From assembly GCA_002007745.1 (NCBI GenBank), contig CP019882.1, positions 992,001 to 1,056,000 of the forward strand: 64,000 nt of DNA. Direction: 5' to 3'. Position 1 is the first letter of the stretch; each line of letters starts with the position of its first letter. The position numbers and the translations under genes are program-made. Source of the stretch: Mycolicibacterium litorale (GTDB taxonomy: Bacteria; Actinomycetota; Actinomycetes; Mycobacteriales; Mycobacteriaceae). Shown here in pieces: positions 35,374 through 45,067 of the stretch. The notes under the pieces were generated by a model. That model was not told the DNA's origin, made no database searches, and saw only the letters and a program-made list of their open reading frames with translations.

Positions 35374-36719
35374 CAGACCTCGACGTCGCTCTGGTGCTCG
35401 CGGCTGACCTCGACCATGAAGTTGGCGAAGTAGCCGGAGAACTGCGGATCACTCATCATCTGCCACCTCGGTGCGAGCAGCTTCATGTAGCGCTCGACGT
35501 AGAGGAACTGCTTGCCGATCAGCACCAGCTCGCGGGGCAGTTTGACGTCGTAGGCCTCGGCCAGCGTCGACAGCTGTTTGCCGATGTCGGCGTACGACAT
35601 GTCACCGAGCGTCTTCAGGGTCAGCGGTTCGGCGAATGCCTCGAGGTCCCTGGCGGCCTGGGCCTCCGGTTTGACGGTGCCGACGGCGCCGAGCAGCACC
35701 ACGATCTTGCCCGCGGCGGCGTGATCCTTCTTGACCAGCAGGGCGTAGATCAGCTCCCGCAGCAGCCACCGGGTCCGCGGATCGATGCGGCCCATGATGC
35801 CGAAGTCGAGGAACACGATGCGGCCCTGGTCGTCGATCAGAAGGTTGCCGGCGTGCAGGTCGCCGTGGAACAGGCCGTGCCGCAAACCGCCTTCGAACGT
35901 GGAGAACAGCAGCGCCTTGACCAGTTCGGTGCCGTCGAAGCCCTTCTTGCGAATCTCTTTGACGTCATCGATGCGCACCCCGTGCACCCGCTCCATGGTC
36001 AGCACTCGCTCGCTGGTGAATTCCCAGTGCACCTGGGGCACCCGGATGTTGCGTCCCAGCGGCGAACCGTGCAGTCCGGACACCCACGCCTCCATCGACT
36101 GCGCCTCGATGCGGAAGTCGAGCTCTTCGGCGAGGTTGTCGGAGAAGTCAGCCACGACATCCTGCGCCGAGAGCCGACGTCCCAGCTTGGCCAGCTCGAT
36201 GACCTGGGCGAATCGCTTCAAAATCTGCAGGTCGGCCGCGACTCGGCGGCGGATGCCGGGGCGCTGGATCTTGACGACGACGTCCTCACCGCTGTGCAGG
36301 GTGGCGAAATGGACCTGAGCGATGGACGCCGACGCGAAGGGCGTCTCGTCGAAACTGGCGAAGAGGTCAGCCGGGTCACCGCCCAGCTCCTGCTTGAACA
36401 GCTGGTGCACCTCGTCGGCGTCGGCCGGTGGCACCGCATCGAGCAGCCCGCGAAATTCCCGGCTCAACGGTTCGCCGAACGCGCCGGGGCTGGAGGCGAT
36501 GATCTGCCCGAATTTGACATAGGTGGGTCCGAGGTCGGCGAAGGCCTGCGGAATCTGCTTGATGACCTTGTCCTGCCAGCGGCCGCGGCCGGGCAGCGTG
36601 GTGAGCACACGGGCGCCGGTACGGGTGAGCTGCCACCCTGTCACTCCGATGCGGGCCGCCTCGACCGGCAACGGGACGCGATCGAGCTTGGCTACTTCGC
36701 GATGTTTGGTCGAACTCAT
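35373..36719 (-). CDS. ABC1/AarF/UbiB-type atypical kinase
   Basis: The 448-residue protein (ATG 36719) has the AarF/UbiB signature KFGQIIASSPGAFGEPLSRE, the Ala-rich loop ASASIAQVHFATL, catalytic HGLFHGDLHAGNLLIDDQGR and FLDFGIMGRID. These kinase-like ATPases act in isoprenoid-quinone or lipid handling. The order aarF-lipG matches Rv0647c-Rv0646c. A reading from 36782 adds 21 atypical residues. It shares one base with the lipG start. Confidence 0.9.
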   Translation of the reverse strand: MSSTKHREVAKLDRVPLPVEAARIGVTGWQLTRTGARVLTTLPGRGRWQDKVIKQIPQAFADLGPTYVKFGQIIASSPGAFGEPLSREFRGLLDAVPPADADEVHQLFKQELGGDPADLFASFDETPFASASIAQVHFATLHSGEDVVVKIQRPGIRRRVAADLQILKRFAQVIELAKLGRRLSAQDVVADFSDNLAEELDFRIEAQSMEAWVSGLHGSPLGRNIRVPQVHWEFTSERVLTMERVHGVRIDDVKEIRKKGFDGTELVKALLFSTFEGGLRHGLFHGDLHAGNLLIDDQGRIVFLDFGIMGRIDPRTRWLLRELIYALLVKKDHAAAGKIVVLLGAVGTVKPEAQAARDLEAFAEPLTLKTLGDMSYADIGKQLSTLAEAYDVKLPRELVLIGKQFLYVERYMKLLAPRWQMMSDPQFSGYFANFMVEVSREHQSDVEV

Positions 36720-36800
36720 TCTTGCCAGTGTGCCAAAAGGCTGGTCAATACCACCAATTTTGCAGTGCCGCAGTGAGCCCACGCCTCGCGGCGTGTTTGC

Positions 36801-37406
36801 TCAGGTCTTCGGCGTCCATGGCGTCCACGGGGTCAACCACGGCTGCGGCGCCATGCCCTCCGCGGCGGCAACGAGTTCGTACATGGTCGCGCCGTCCACG
36901 CTTTCGCGGATGATGTCGGCGTGCCCCGCGTGCCGGGCCAGTTCGGTGATCAGGTGCGCGAACACCCACCGCACCGACCATGCGTCGACGTCCGCGGGGA
37001 ACCATGGCGCATCCCGGGGCACCGGCACCGCAGCCTCGAGGTCGGCCGTCTCGACCAGGCGTAGCGACTCGGCGCTCTGCGCGCGGAAGGCGTCCAGCAG
37101 TTCGGCCAGCGTCTCGTCTGGCTGCATGACGTACTCGTCCTGGTATTCCTTGGCCCGTTCTTCGAACGGTCGGTTGTCGGCGGGCGGCTCGTGCGGTGCC
37201 GCGGCCACCCGCCGCATCCAACTGCGCTGGACACCGGTCGCGTGCTTGATCAGCCCGCCGATCGACAGGGCGCTGACCGTCGGGGTCGACCGGGCCTGCG
37301 GGTCGGTCAAGCCGTAGGCCACGGCGACGAACGCGCTCTGGTGATAGGCGAGGAACTGTCGCAGGGCGTGGCGCTCGTCGCGGACGGCTGGGGCAAGGGT
37401 GGGCAT
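36801..37406 (-). CDS. DinB-fold protein, DUF664 type
   Basis: The 201-residue four-helix protein has the DUF664 layout: an early LAYHQSAFVAVAYGL, the metal-ligand His in GGLIKHATGVQRSWM, and a late HLITELARHAGHADIIRE histidine pair. DUF664/DinB proteins are often thiol-dependent (mycothiol or bacillithiol) transferases. ATG 37406 is 1 base after the upstream DinB stop, so the pair is one operon. Probably controlled by the divergent WYL regulator. Confidence 0.82.
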   Translation of the reverse strand: MPTLAPAVRDERHALRQFLAYHQSAFVAVAYGLTDPQARSTPTVSALSIGGLIKHATGVQRSWMRRVAAAPHEPPADNRPFEERAKEYQDEYVMQPDETLAELLDAFRAQSAESLRLVETADLEAAVPVPRDAPWFPADVDAWSVRWVFAHLITELARHAGHADIIRESVDGATMYELVAAAEGMAPQPWLTPWTPWTPKT

Positions 37407-37407
37407 A

Positions 37408-37929
37408 TCAGTACTCTCCGTTCGTGTGAGCGAATAGGTCACGCAAGCAAGCGATTTCGGCACCGTGATGGATGACTTCGCGGTTGATGTGCAAGATCAG
37501 CTCGGACATCGGATGCTCGGCGTACGGGCCCTCGGCGGGCCCGCAGGGACGGCTCAGTTCTCCCTCCGGTAGACCCCGCACCCCGTCGACCCAGCGGCCG
37601 TAGGCGGCGTCGAGTTGGGCCAGTGCGGTCTCGGCATTGATGGCGTAGGTCCAGCTCTCGTAGTCAGCGGGTGGGCCGTGGAAGTGGGCGTGGTTGCGCA
37701 TGGCCAGCACCCCGACGATCACATGGGCCAATCGCCAGGCGATCGTGGTGAAGGGCTCCGGTTGCGGTGGTGGGTAGGCGAAGTCCACCCGGCCCTCGGG
37801 GTGCACGGTCCAACAACCGGCCACCGGTTCCCAGAAATACTCGTCGTCGGTCAGGCCGTCCAGTCGCGGGCGCAGGGCATTGCGCCAGTGCCAGTCGAGC
37901 TGATCGGCGAGCTGTGTAGTCCATGGCAT
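37408..37929 (-). CDS. DinB-fold protein
   Basis: The 173-residue protein starts MPWTTQLADQLDWHWRNALR and carries HVIVGVLAMRNHAHFHG and LHINREVIHHGAEI, whose spaced histidines form the DinB metal site. It is transcribed away from the WYL regulator with 61 bases between starts. A thiol-dependent or detoxifying role is family-level inference. Confidence 0.82.
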   Translation of the reverse strand: MPWTTQLADQLDWHWRNALRPRLDGLTDDEYFWEPVAGCWTVHPEGRVDFAYPPPQPEPFTTIAWRLAHVIVGVLAMRNHAHFHGPPADYESWTYAINAETALAQLDAAYGRWVDGVRGLPEGELSRPCGPAEGPYAEHPMSELILHINREVIHHGAEIACLRDLFAHTNGEY

Positions 37930-37949
37930 ATTTGCAGGCTTTCACGAGT

Positions 37950-37970
37950 TGCGGACAGTTTCTGTCCGCA
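37950..37970. promoter_or_regulatory. palindromic operator between DinB and WYL genes
   Basis: GCGGACAG-TTT-CTGTCCGC (37951-37969) is perfectly palindromic, with one further T/A pair outside. It lies midway in the 61-base divergent gap, 20 bases before the WYL start. This is the expected position for autoregulation and control of the DinB operon by the helix-turn-helix/WYL protein. Confidence 0.75.
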
Positions 37971-37990
37971 GAGTGCACCAGACTCGAGCC

Positions 37991-38944
37991 ATGTCTCAGA
38001 CGACGAGCCGGCTGCTGCAACTTCTCGGCCTGTTGCAGTCCAGACGGGTCTGGTCCGGCCCTGAGCTCGCCGAGCGGCTCGGCGTCACCACCCGAAGCGT
38101 GCGCCGCGACATCGATCGCCTTCGTGATCTCGGGTATCCGGTGCAGGCCAGCACCGGCCACGGCGGCGGCTACCAGCTCGGGTCCGGCGCAGCGCTGCCG
38201 CCGCTGCTCCTCGACGCCGACGAGGCTGTGGCGATGGCGGTCTGCCTGCGCCTGGCCGCCGGAGGCAGCGTCGCCGGCATCGGCGAGTCGGCACTGCGCG
38301 CCCTGAGCAAGCTCGACCAGGTGATGCCGGCGCGGCTGCGGAGCCAGGTCGCCGCCGTCCACGATGCGACCGTCACCCTGACACCCGATGCGGTATCACC
38401 CGCCGACCCCGAGATGCTGATGACTCTGGCCCGCGCCTGCCGCGACCGGGAACACGTCGCGGTCGGGTACGTCGACCGCGCCGGCACGCCGAGCGACCGT
38501 CGACTCGAGCCCTATCAGCTGGTCACCACGGGCAGTCGTTGGTACCTGCTGACCTACGACCTCGACCGTGCCGATTGGCGCAGTCTGCGGCTGGACCGGA
38601 TGACCATGGTGCGCGCCCGCGGAACCACCTTCGTGGCGCGGCAAGCGCCCGACGCCGCAGATTATGTCCGCCGCGCCATCACCGCCTCGCCCTACCGCCA
38701 CGTCACCCGGGTGCGCTATTACGCATCCAAAGATGATCTGGCACAGCACTTCTGGCCAACTACCGCCACCATCGAAGCCGACGGTCCGAACTCGTGCATC
38801 GTCGTTGCCGGCGCCGACGACCCCCGGCGGCTCGTCCTCCACCTGGCCATGCCGGGCATCGCGTTCGAGGTGCTCGAACCGGGGCCCGTCGCAGACGGTG
38901 CACGCGCGATGGCCGAGTTGCTCGCGGCCGCCGTCAGGCGGTGA
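37991..38944 (+). CDS. HTH (DeoR-type)/WYL-domain transcriptional regulator (YafY-like)
   Basis: The 317-residue protein starts at ATG 37991. The N-terminal helix-turn-helix spans RLLQLLGLLQSRRVWSGPEL and LAERLGVTTRSVRRDIDRLR; the WYL domain is GSRWYLLTYDLDRADWRSLR; a WCX-like C-terminal domain follows. WYL regulators often sense nucleic-acid or small ligands and regulate adjacent genes. Here the likely targets are itself and the two DinB-fold genes through the palindrome upstream. Its 3' end overlaps the opposing nucleotidyltransferase gene by 11 bases. Confidence 0.9.
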   Translation: MSQTTSRLLQLLGLLQSRRVWSGPELAERLGVTTRSVRRDIDRLRDLGYPVQASTGHGGGYQLGSGAALPPLLLDADEAVAMAVCLRLAAGGSVAGIGESALRALSKLDQVMPARLRSQVAAVHDATVTLTPDAVSPADPEMLMTLARACRDREHVAVGYVDRAGTPSDRRLEPYQLVTTGSRWYLLTYDLDRADWRSLRLDRMTMVRARGTTFVARQAPDAADYVRRAITASPYRHVTRVRYYASKDDLAQHFWPTTATIEADGPNSCIVVAGADDPRRLVLHLAMPGIAFEVLEPGPVADGARAMAELLAAAVRR

Positions 38945-39485
38945 TACCCAGTCGATCGGTGAGCACCAGGAACGCGGCCGCGAAATCGTTGTGCGCGGTG
39001 TCGGCGCGGACGCTGTGCCAATCCACTTGCTCGCGCACCGCCCGCACCGCCGGCAAGAGAGCCGCGAAGTCGCAGTGGTGCTCACCCAGTGAACACAGCT
39101 TCTCGGACACCACGCGGGTGGGCGGCAGCACCCGCATCGCGATCGCCAGCACCTCGTGCGTCGGCGCCGCGGCCACCGTCGCCGTATCGACCGGAACGCC
39201 GTTGAGCCGGTGCAGCACGTCGATGACGAAGTCGTCGCCGACACATGCCTTGAACAGCCAGTCCTCCGGCGTCCGCTCGATGACGAAACCGGCCGCGGCC
39301 AACGATGTGACGGCGGCCTCGGTGTCGGATTCGGCGACCACAAAGTCCACGTCGTGCACCGGTTCGGGTGCGCCGTACACCCACAACGCGTAGCTGCCGG
39401 CCAGCGCGAAGTCCGGACCGTCGGCCTTCATGGCGGCCGCGGCACGGCGCAATGCCGATCGGAGGTCATCATTTCTGGCCAGCAC
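38934..39485 (-). CDS. nucleotidyltransferase-fold protein
   Basis: About 183 residues with the NTase motif ALAGSYALWVYG followed by VHDVDFVV, giving the GS...DxD metal-binding pattern, then helical DFVIDVLHRLNG. This resembles MNT/AbiEii-like or minimal nucleotidyltransferases; the acceptor is unknown. GTG 39485 is used so as not to overlap the divergent EEP gene at 39501; an ATG at 39530 would overlap it. It overlaps the WYL gene tail-to-tail. Confidence 0.72.
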   Translation of the reverse strand: MLARNDDLRSALRRAAAAMKADGPDFALAGSYALWVYGAPEPVHDVDFVVAESDTEAAVTSLAAAGFVIERTPEDWLFKACVGDDFVIDVLHRLNGVPVDTATVAAAPTHEVLAIAMRVLPPTRVVSEKLCSLGEHHCDFAALLPAVRAVREQVDWHSVRADTAHNDFAAAFLVLTDRLGITA

Positions 39486-39500
39486 GGGTACCTGGTACCC

Positions 39501-40268
39501 ATGCGGATGGCAACCTTCAACATCTTGCACGGGCGCAGCCTGGACGACGGCCAGGTGAACCTGGAGCGGTTGTCGTCCTGCATCCGTCGCCTCGACCCCG
39601 ACGTGCTGGCCCTGCAGGAGGTCGACTGCGACCAGCCCCGCTCCTCACTCGCCGACCTCACCGCCATCGCCGCATCGGCGATGGGCGCCGCCTCACATCG
39701 GTTCGTCGCCGCGATCTCGGGCACCCCCGGCGCGACATGGATGGCCGCCACCGGAAGTGAGCAGCCCGGCACCGCTGCCTACGGGATAGCCCTGCTGTCC
39801 CGCTATCCGGCCATCTCCTGGCAGGTGCTGCGACTGCCGCGGATCCCGATGCGCTTCCCGATGTACCTGCCCGGACCCAACCGGGTGCAAATGGTCGACG
39901 AGGAACCGCGCGCGGCGATGGTCGCCCAGCTCGACACGCCGCTCGGCGTGATGACGGTGGCCAACACCCACCTGTCCTTCGTCCCGGGCTGGAACCGGAT
40001 CCAACTCAACCGGCTCATCCGTGACCTGCGCGGCCTGCCGGGTCCCCGACTGCTCATGGGCGACCTGAACATGACCCCGCCGGCACCGGCGCGACGGACC
40101 GGGCTCCGGTCGCTGGCCAGCGCGCGAACGTTCCCCCTGCAGTGCCCCGATCGCCAGTTGGACCACATCCTGACCGACCACGACGGCCTGGTGGCCACCG
40201 AGGTGGCCACTCCGGTGTTGCCGATCTCCGACCACCGCCCGCTCGTCATCGACGTGTCGCTCCGCTGA
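39501..40268 (+). CDS. EEP-family hydrolase (endonuclease/exonuclease/phosphatase)
   Basis: A 255-residue cytoplasmic EEP protein: MATFNILHGRSLDDG (first Asn ligand), PDVLALQEVD (catalytic Glu), ANTHLSF, LLMGDLNMTP and PISDHRPLV (Asp-His). No signal or TM, unlike the island EEP protein at 7.3-8.2 kb. It ends 3 bases before the mannosidase GTG and probably heads that operon. Substrate unknown. Confidence 0.85.
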   Translation: MRMATFNILHGRSLDDGQVNLERLSSCIRRLDPDVLALQEVDCDQPRSSLADLTAIAASAMGAASHRFVAAISGTPGATWMAATGSEQPGTAAYGIALLSRYPAISWQVLRLPRIPMRFPMYLPGPNRVQMVDEEPRAAMVAQLDTPLGVMTVANTHLSFVPGWNRIQLNRLIRDLRGLPGPRLLMGDLNMTPPAPARRTGLRSLASARTFPLQCPDRQLDHILTDHDGLVATEVATPVLPISDHRPLVIDVSLR

Positions 40269-40271
40269 GGG

Positions 40272-43200
40272 GTGGTCGAGTCGTACATTTCTCGCGTGCA
40301 GGTGACCGCGGCGGTGTCGACGGAACTGTTCGTCGGCCCGGCCGACGCTCCGCTGCAACTGGTCCGCGTCGACTACACCGGAGCCGGTGCGCACGACCCC
40401 GTGCACGTCGTCGGCGACGGACTGCATTCCGAGGTGGTGACGGTGGCCGCGGGCGACGGCAGCGTCGAGATCCCGGTGCGGGTCGAGCGGCCCCTGCCCG
40501 GCCAGCGACGGCCGGCCCGAGTCGGTGACGTCGACTTCGAGTTCACCGTGGCCGAGCCCGGCTGGACGATGTACATGATCAGCCACTTCCACTATGACCC
40601 GGTCTGGTGGAACACCCAGGGCGCCTACACCAGCCTGTGGACCGAGGACCCGCCAGGGCGGGCCCGGCAGAACAACGGGTTCGCACTGGTCGCCGCCCAC
40701 CTCGACATGGCCCGCCGCGACGCTGATTACAAGTTCGTGCTCGCCGAAGTCGACTACCTGAAACCCTATTTCGACACCCATCCCGACGACCGCGACGACC
40801 TGCGTCGGCTGATTGCCGACGGACGGGTCGAGGTGATGGGCGGAACCTACAACGAGCCCAACACCAACCTGGTCGGTGCCGAGACGGCGATCCGTAACTT
40901 CGTCCACGGCATCGGATATCAACGCGACGTGCTCGGCGCAGCTCCGGCCACCGCCTGGCAGCTCGACGTGTTCGGCCACGATCCGCAGTTCCCGGGCATG
41001 GCCGTCGACGCCGGGCTCACGTCGAGTTCGTGGGCCCGCGGCCCCCACCATCAGTGGGGGCCGATGGCTGCCCAAGACGGACAAGCCGGAGATCCACGCC
41101 GCATGCAATTCCACAGTGAATTCGAGTGGATCGCGCCGTCGGGGCTGGGACTGCTGACCCACTACATGCCGGCGCACTACTCGGCCGGCTGGTGGATGGA
41201 CTCCGCTGCGTCGCTGGCCGAGGCCGAGCGGGCCACCTACCACCTTTTCAGCGAGCTGAAGTCGGTGGCGTTGACCCGTAACGTGCTGCTTCCGGTCGGC
41301 ACCGACTACACCCCGCCCAACACCTGGGTCACCGAGATCCACCGGGATTGGAACTCGCGATACACCTGGCCGCGCTTCGTCTGTGCGCTGCCCTCGGAGT
41401 TCTTCGCCGCCGTGCGCAACGAGACCGCGGCCCGCGGCCTGACTCCCTCGCCCCAGACCCGTGACATGAACCCGATCTACACCGGCAAGGACGTCTCCTA
41501 CATCGACACCAAACAGGCCAACCGAGCCGCCGAGGACGCGGTGCTCGGTGCCGAGCGGTTCGCGGTGTTCGCCGCGCTGCTCTCTGGCGCTCAGTACCCG
41601 GAGGCCGCGTTGGCCAAGGCGTGGGTGCAGCTGGCCTACGGCGCCCACCACGACGGCATCACCGGGTCGGGGTCCGACCAGGTGTACCTCGACCTGCTGA
41701 CCAGCTGGCGCGACGCCTGGGAGCTCGGCAGCGCCGCACGCTCGGCGGCCCTGCGACTGCTGTCGCAGGCCGTGGCGGTCGAATCCGCGGCGATCGTGGT
41801 GTGGAATCCGTTGGCGCACAAGCGCACCGATGTGGTCACAGTCCGGCTGGCCGATCCCGTCGGTCCGGGCGCTGCGGTGCTGGACTCGTCGGGTGTGGCA
41901 GCGCCCGCCGTCGTCTCCGGCGACGGGCATTTGGTCAGTTGGCTGGCCACCGACGTCGAGTCCCTCGGCTGGCGCAGCTACCAGCTGACCGCGACCGCTC
42001 AGGACACCGGCTGGCGACCGGCCGACGGAGTGCAGATCGCCAACGGTCACCACCGGCTGCGGGTAGATCCCGCACGTGGCGGCGCGGTGGTGTCGCTGGT
42101 CGATCTGGCGGCCGATCGCGAGTTGATCGCGCCCGGCCGGGTCGGCAACGAACTCGCGGTGTACGAGGAGTACCCGGCGCACCCGCAAGCGGGGGAGGGG
42201 CCGTGGCATCTGCTGCCCACCGGTCCGGTGCTGTGTTCTTCTGCGGCCCAGGCGGATTCGGTACAGGCATGGCATTGCCCGCTGGGTGAGCGCTTGATAG
42301 TGCACGGCCACATCGGCACTGTGCTGCGCTACACCCAGGTGCTGACGCTGTGGCAGGGCGTCGACCGGGTTGAGCTGAGCACCACCATTGACGAGTTCGC
42401 CGGCGCCGACCGGCTGGTGCGGCTGCGCTGGCCGTGCCCCGTTCCCGGCGCGCTGCCGGTCAGCGAGGTCGGCGACGCAGTGATCGGGCGCGGGTTCGGC
42501 CTGCTGCATGACCACACCGCTGATGCGGATCGGGCGGTCGACTCCGCGGAACATCCCTGGACACTGGACAATCCGGCGCACGGCTGGTTCGGATTGTCCT
42601 CGGCCGTGCGGATCAAGGTGGGCGAGGGGACCCGGGCGGTGTCGGTGGCCGAAGTGGTGGCCCCCGCCGGTGATGTCGGTGAGACCCGCGAGTTGATGGT
42701 CGCTCTGGTGCGGGCCGGTGTAACCGCCACGTGTACCCGCGGGAACCGCCCGCGCTACGGCCACCTCGAGGTCGACTCCAACCTGCCCGACGTACGGATC
42801 GCGCTCGGCGGACCCGACGACAATCCGTTCACCGCCGAGGTGCTCGCCGCCGCCGACCAGACCTACGCCGTCGAACTGGACCGCCAACTGACCGCCACCG
42901 GGAAAGCCCGGCTATGGGTGCCCAGCGCCGAACCGTTGGCCGCGGTCTGGCGCCCCGACGCCGACCTGCGCGGGGTGCTGACCCTGCCGGTCCTGGTCAT
43001 CGTCGGGGACGTCGCCGGTGTGGTCGACGACCTCGACCACACCCAGATCGACGTGAACCAGAACGCCCCGTCCGGCCTGGACGACTTCGAGTCGTACACG
43101 GTGGCTCTGCTCAACAGGGGCGTGCCGGGCTTCGCCGTCGAATCCGACCAGACCCTGCACAGTTCGCTGATGAGGTCGTGCACGGGCTGGCCATCGGGAG

Positions 43201-44459
43201 TGTGGATCGACCCGCCGCAGCGCAAGGCGCCCGACGGATCCAACTTTCAGTTGCAGCACTGGACGCACACCTTCGATTTCGCCCTGGTCGCCGGGAACGG
43301 TGACTGGCGGGGAAATGAAGTACCTACCCGCAGTGCGGAGTTCAATCACCCGATGGTATGCGTGGTCGCCGAGGACGGACTCGGTGCGCTGGCCGCGGAC
43401 GGCTCGCTGCTGCGCGTCGAACCCGACCGCGCGGTCCACCTCGCGGCGCTCAAGGCCGGCGGCAACCCCACAGCCACCGGAAGCTCGGTCGCGGCCGGCC
43501 CCGAGGATGTCACCATCCGGTTGGTCGAAACACGCGGAACCACAACCGAAGTCCGTCTCTCCTCCGCGGTGGGTGCGATCTCGGCGGTGGTGGCGGCAGA
43601 CTTGCTGGAGAATCCCCGGGTCGATGAGGGACCGCCCCTGCGGCTGCACGGTTACCAGATCGCCACGGTGCGGGCCCGGCTCGACGCTCCCGCCGTCATC
43701 GACGCCGCCGGTGCGGTCCTGGCTCCCGATGCGGAGCAAGCGCAACCGCTCTACGCGCGGTACTGGTTGCACAACCGCGGACCCGCCCCATTGGGCGGGT
43801 TGCCGGCCGTGGCCCATCTGCATCCCGAAACACTCAGCGCCACAACGGGTGAGCACGTTCGCCTGCGCCTGACTGTTGCCAGCGATTGCAGTGACGCCAC
43901 CCTGGCGGGCACGGTCACCCTCGGCTGCCCCCGCGGCTGGACCGTCGAACCAGACGAACTGACCTTCGAACTGACCCCTGGCCAGCACCGGGAAGCCGAC
44001 CTCGTCATCGCCGTACCGGCCGGCGCCGCCTCCGGCGGTTACCCGGTGCGCGCCCAGCTCGCGCTGCACGGAGACATACCCGCGGCGTGGCGCCAAATCG
44101 TCGAGGACGTCTGCCTCATCACCGTCGGCGCCCCCGGCGAGGACATGGTGCACCTGATCTCCGAGCCCTCGGACATCCTGGTGGCCCCCGGCGAGAGCGC
44201 CCGGCTGGTGGTGACCGTCGGCAGCCGCGCGCACGCCGACCTGGCGCTGGAGGCACACCTGATCAGCCCGTGGGGCACCTGGGACTGGATGGGGCCGGCC
44301 GCGCGCGGTGCGGTGCTGCCCGCTCGGTCCACCGTCGAACTGGCCTTCGACGTCGCGCCGCCACCATGGGTGATCCCGGGCCGGTGGTGGGCGTTGGTCC
44401 GCATCGGATGCGCCGGCCGGCTGTTGTACACCACGGCGGTGGCGGTGACGGTCCGATGA
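40272..44459 (+). CDS. glycoside hydrolase family 38 alpha-mannosidase
   Basis: The 1395-residue protein has the GH38 catalytic domain with ISHFHYDPVWW (metal ligands near His105 and Asp109) and WQLDVFGHDPQFPG, whose Asp232 is the expected nucleophile. The middle domain and beta-sandwich regions follow (AYGAHHDGITGSGSDQVYLD to ETRGTTTEVRLS). A C-terminal NPCBM-associated NEW3-type repeat starts at HPETLSATTGEHVRLRLTVA. No signal peptide is visible, so it is probably cytoplasmic. It is longer than the M. tuberculosis counterpart Rv0648 because of the tail. GTG 40272 or in-frame GTG 40296 may be the start. It may recycle mannose from PIM/LAM or mannoglycans. Confidence 0.9.
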   Translation: MVESYISRVQVTAAVSTELFVGPADAPLQLVRVDYTGAGAHDPVHVVGDGLHSEVVTVAAGDGSVEIPVRVERPLPGQRRPARVGDVDFEFTVAEPGWTMYMISHFHYDPVWWNTQGAYTSLWTEDPPGRARQNNGFALVAAHLDMARRDADYKFVLAEVDYLKPYFDTHPDDRDDLRRLIADGRVEVMGGTYNEPNTNLVGAETAIRNFVHGIGYQRDVLGAAPATAWQLDVFGHDPQFPGMAVDAGLTSSSWARGPHHQWGPMAAQDGQAGDPRRMQFHSEFEWIAPSGLGLLTHYMPAHYSAGWWMDSAASLAEAERATYHLFSELKSVALTRNVLLPVGTDYTPPNTWVTEIHRDWNSRYTWPRFVCALPSEFFAAVRNETAARGLTPSPQTRDMNPIYTGKDVSYIDTKQANRAAEDAVLGAERFAVFAALLSGAQYPEAALAKAWVQLAYGAHHDGITGSGSDQVYLDLLTSWRDAWELGSAARSAALRLLSQAVAVESAAIVVWNPLAHKRTDVVTVRLADPVGPGAAVLDSSGVAAPAVVSGDGHLVSWLATDVESLGWRSYQLTATAQDTGWRPADGVQIANGHHRLRVDPARGGAVVSLVDLAADRELIAPGRVGNELAVYEEYPAHPQAGEGPWHLLPTGPVLCSSAAQADSVQAWHCPLGERLIVHGHIGTVLRYTQVLTLWQGVDRVELSTTIDEFAGADRLVRLRWPCPVPGALPVSEVGDAVIGRGFGLLHDHTADADRAVDSAEHPWTLDNPAHGWFGLSSAVRIKVGEGTRAVSVAEVVAPAGDVGETRELMVALVRAGVTATCTRGNRPRYGHLEVDSNLPDVRIALGGPDDNPFTAEVLAAADQTYAVELDRQLTATGKARLWVPSAEPLAAVWRPDADLRGVLTLPVLVIVGDVAGVVDDLDHTQIDVNQNAPSGLDDFESYTVALLNRGVPGFAVESDQTLHSSLMRSCTGWPSGVWIDPPQRKAPDGSNFQLQHWTHTFDFALVAGNGDWRGNEVPTRSAEFNHPMVCVVAEDGLGALAADGSLLRVEPDRAVHLAALKAGGNPTATGSSVAAGPEDVTIRLVETRGTTTEVRLSSAVGAISAVVAADLLENPRVDEGPPLRLHGYQIATVRARLDAPAVIDAAGAVLAPDAEQAQPLYARYWLHNRGPAPLGGLPAVAHLHPETLSATTGEHVRLRLTVASDCSDATLAGTVTLGCPRGWTVEPDELTFELTPGQHREADLVIAVPAGAASGGYPVRAQLALHGDIPAAWRQIVEDVCLITVGAPGEDMVHLISEPSDILVAPGESARLVVTVGSRAHADLALEAHLISPWGTWDWMGPAARGAVLPARSTVELAFDVAPPPWVIPGRWWALVRIGCAGRLLYTTAVAVTVR

Positions 44460-45067
44460 GCGTGGCGGCCACCGTCGGTGGCGAACCGGTCGAGGTGCGC
44501 GAGGTCGACGCCCGAGAGGCCGCCCTGCGGGCTGCCCCCCAGGTCGCCGCGCTGCCGCGGCCCGGCACCAGTGAGGGCCGGCAGCTTCGGCGCTGGCTGA
44601 CCCAATTGGTGGTCACCGAACGGGTGGTGGCCCACGAAGCCGCGCTGCGCGGCATCGTGGCCCACGATGCCCCCGGCGAGGACGATGTGCTCCCCGACGC
44701 CACGGCCCGCCTAGAGATCGGCAGCGTCGCCGCTGCAGCACTGGCCGTTCCGCTCGCCCGTGCTCTGTTCGCTCACCTCACGGCCGATATCGACGTCGAC
44801 GAGGCAGCGGTCGTCGCGTATCACGCCCGTTATCCGCGCCGCTTCTCCCGGCCGGGGACACCGGAGGCAGCCGGCGGCTGGCGAGTGGACGCTGCAGCGG
44901 ATCTGGCAGAGGTACGCCCGCAGATCGCCGCCCACCTGCGTGGGGCTGCACGACGTCGGGCGTTCCGGATGTGGCTGAGCGAGCGCCGGGCCGCCCTGGT
45001 CTGGCTGGCACCCGGTTACGAGCATCCCGGCGATCCCCGTCAACCCGACAACACCCACAAACACTGA
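44456..45067 (+). CDS. protein of unknown function, syntenic with Rv0649
   Basis: A 203-residue protein whose ATG overlaps the mannosidase stop (ATGA) and whose stop overlaps the kinase start by one base (TGATG). It occupies the position of Rv0649, annotated as malonyl-CoA:ACP transacylase FabD2, but no GHSxG nucleophile motif is visible. The helical segment LRRWLTQLVVTERVVAHEAA resembles the N-terminal chaperone part of PpiC/SurA-like proteins, without a PPIase domain. Function unassigned; coupling implies a role with the mannosidase and kinase. Confidence 0.75.
   Translation: MSVAATVGGEPVEVREVDAREAALRAAPQVAALPRPGTSEGRQLRRWLTQLVVTERVVAHEAALRGIVAHDAPGEDDVLPDATARLEIGSVAAAALAVPLARALFAHLTADIDVDEAAVVAYHARYPRRFSRPGTPEAAGGWRVDAAADLAEVRPQIAAHLRGAARRRAFRMWLSERRAALVWLAPGYEHPGDPRQPDNTHKH

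Noticed and set aside
39693-42887. 1064-codon minus-strand frame across the EEP and mannosidase genes
   Set aside because: Low-complexity Gly/Val/His/Arg product; antisense to well-supported genes.
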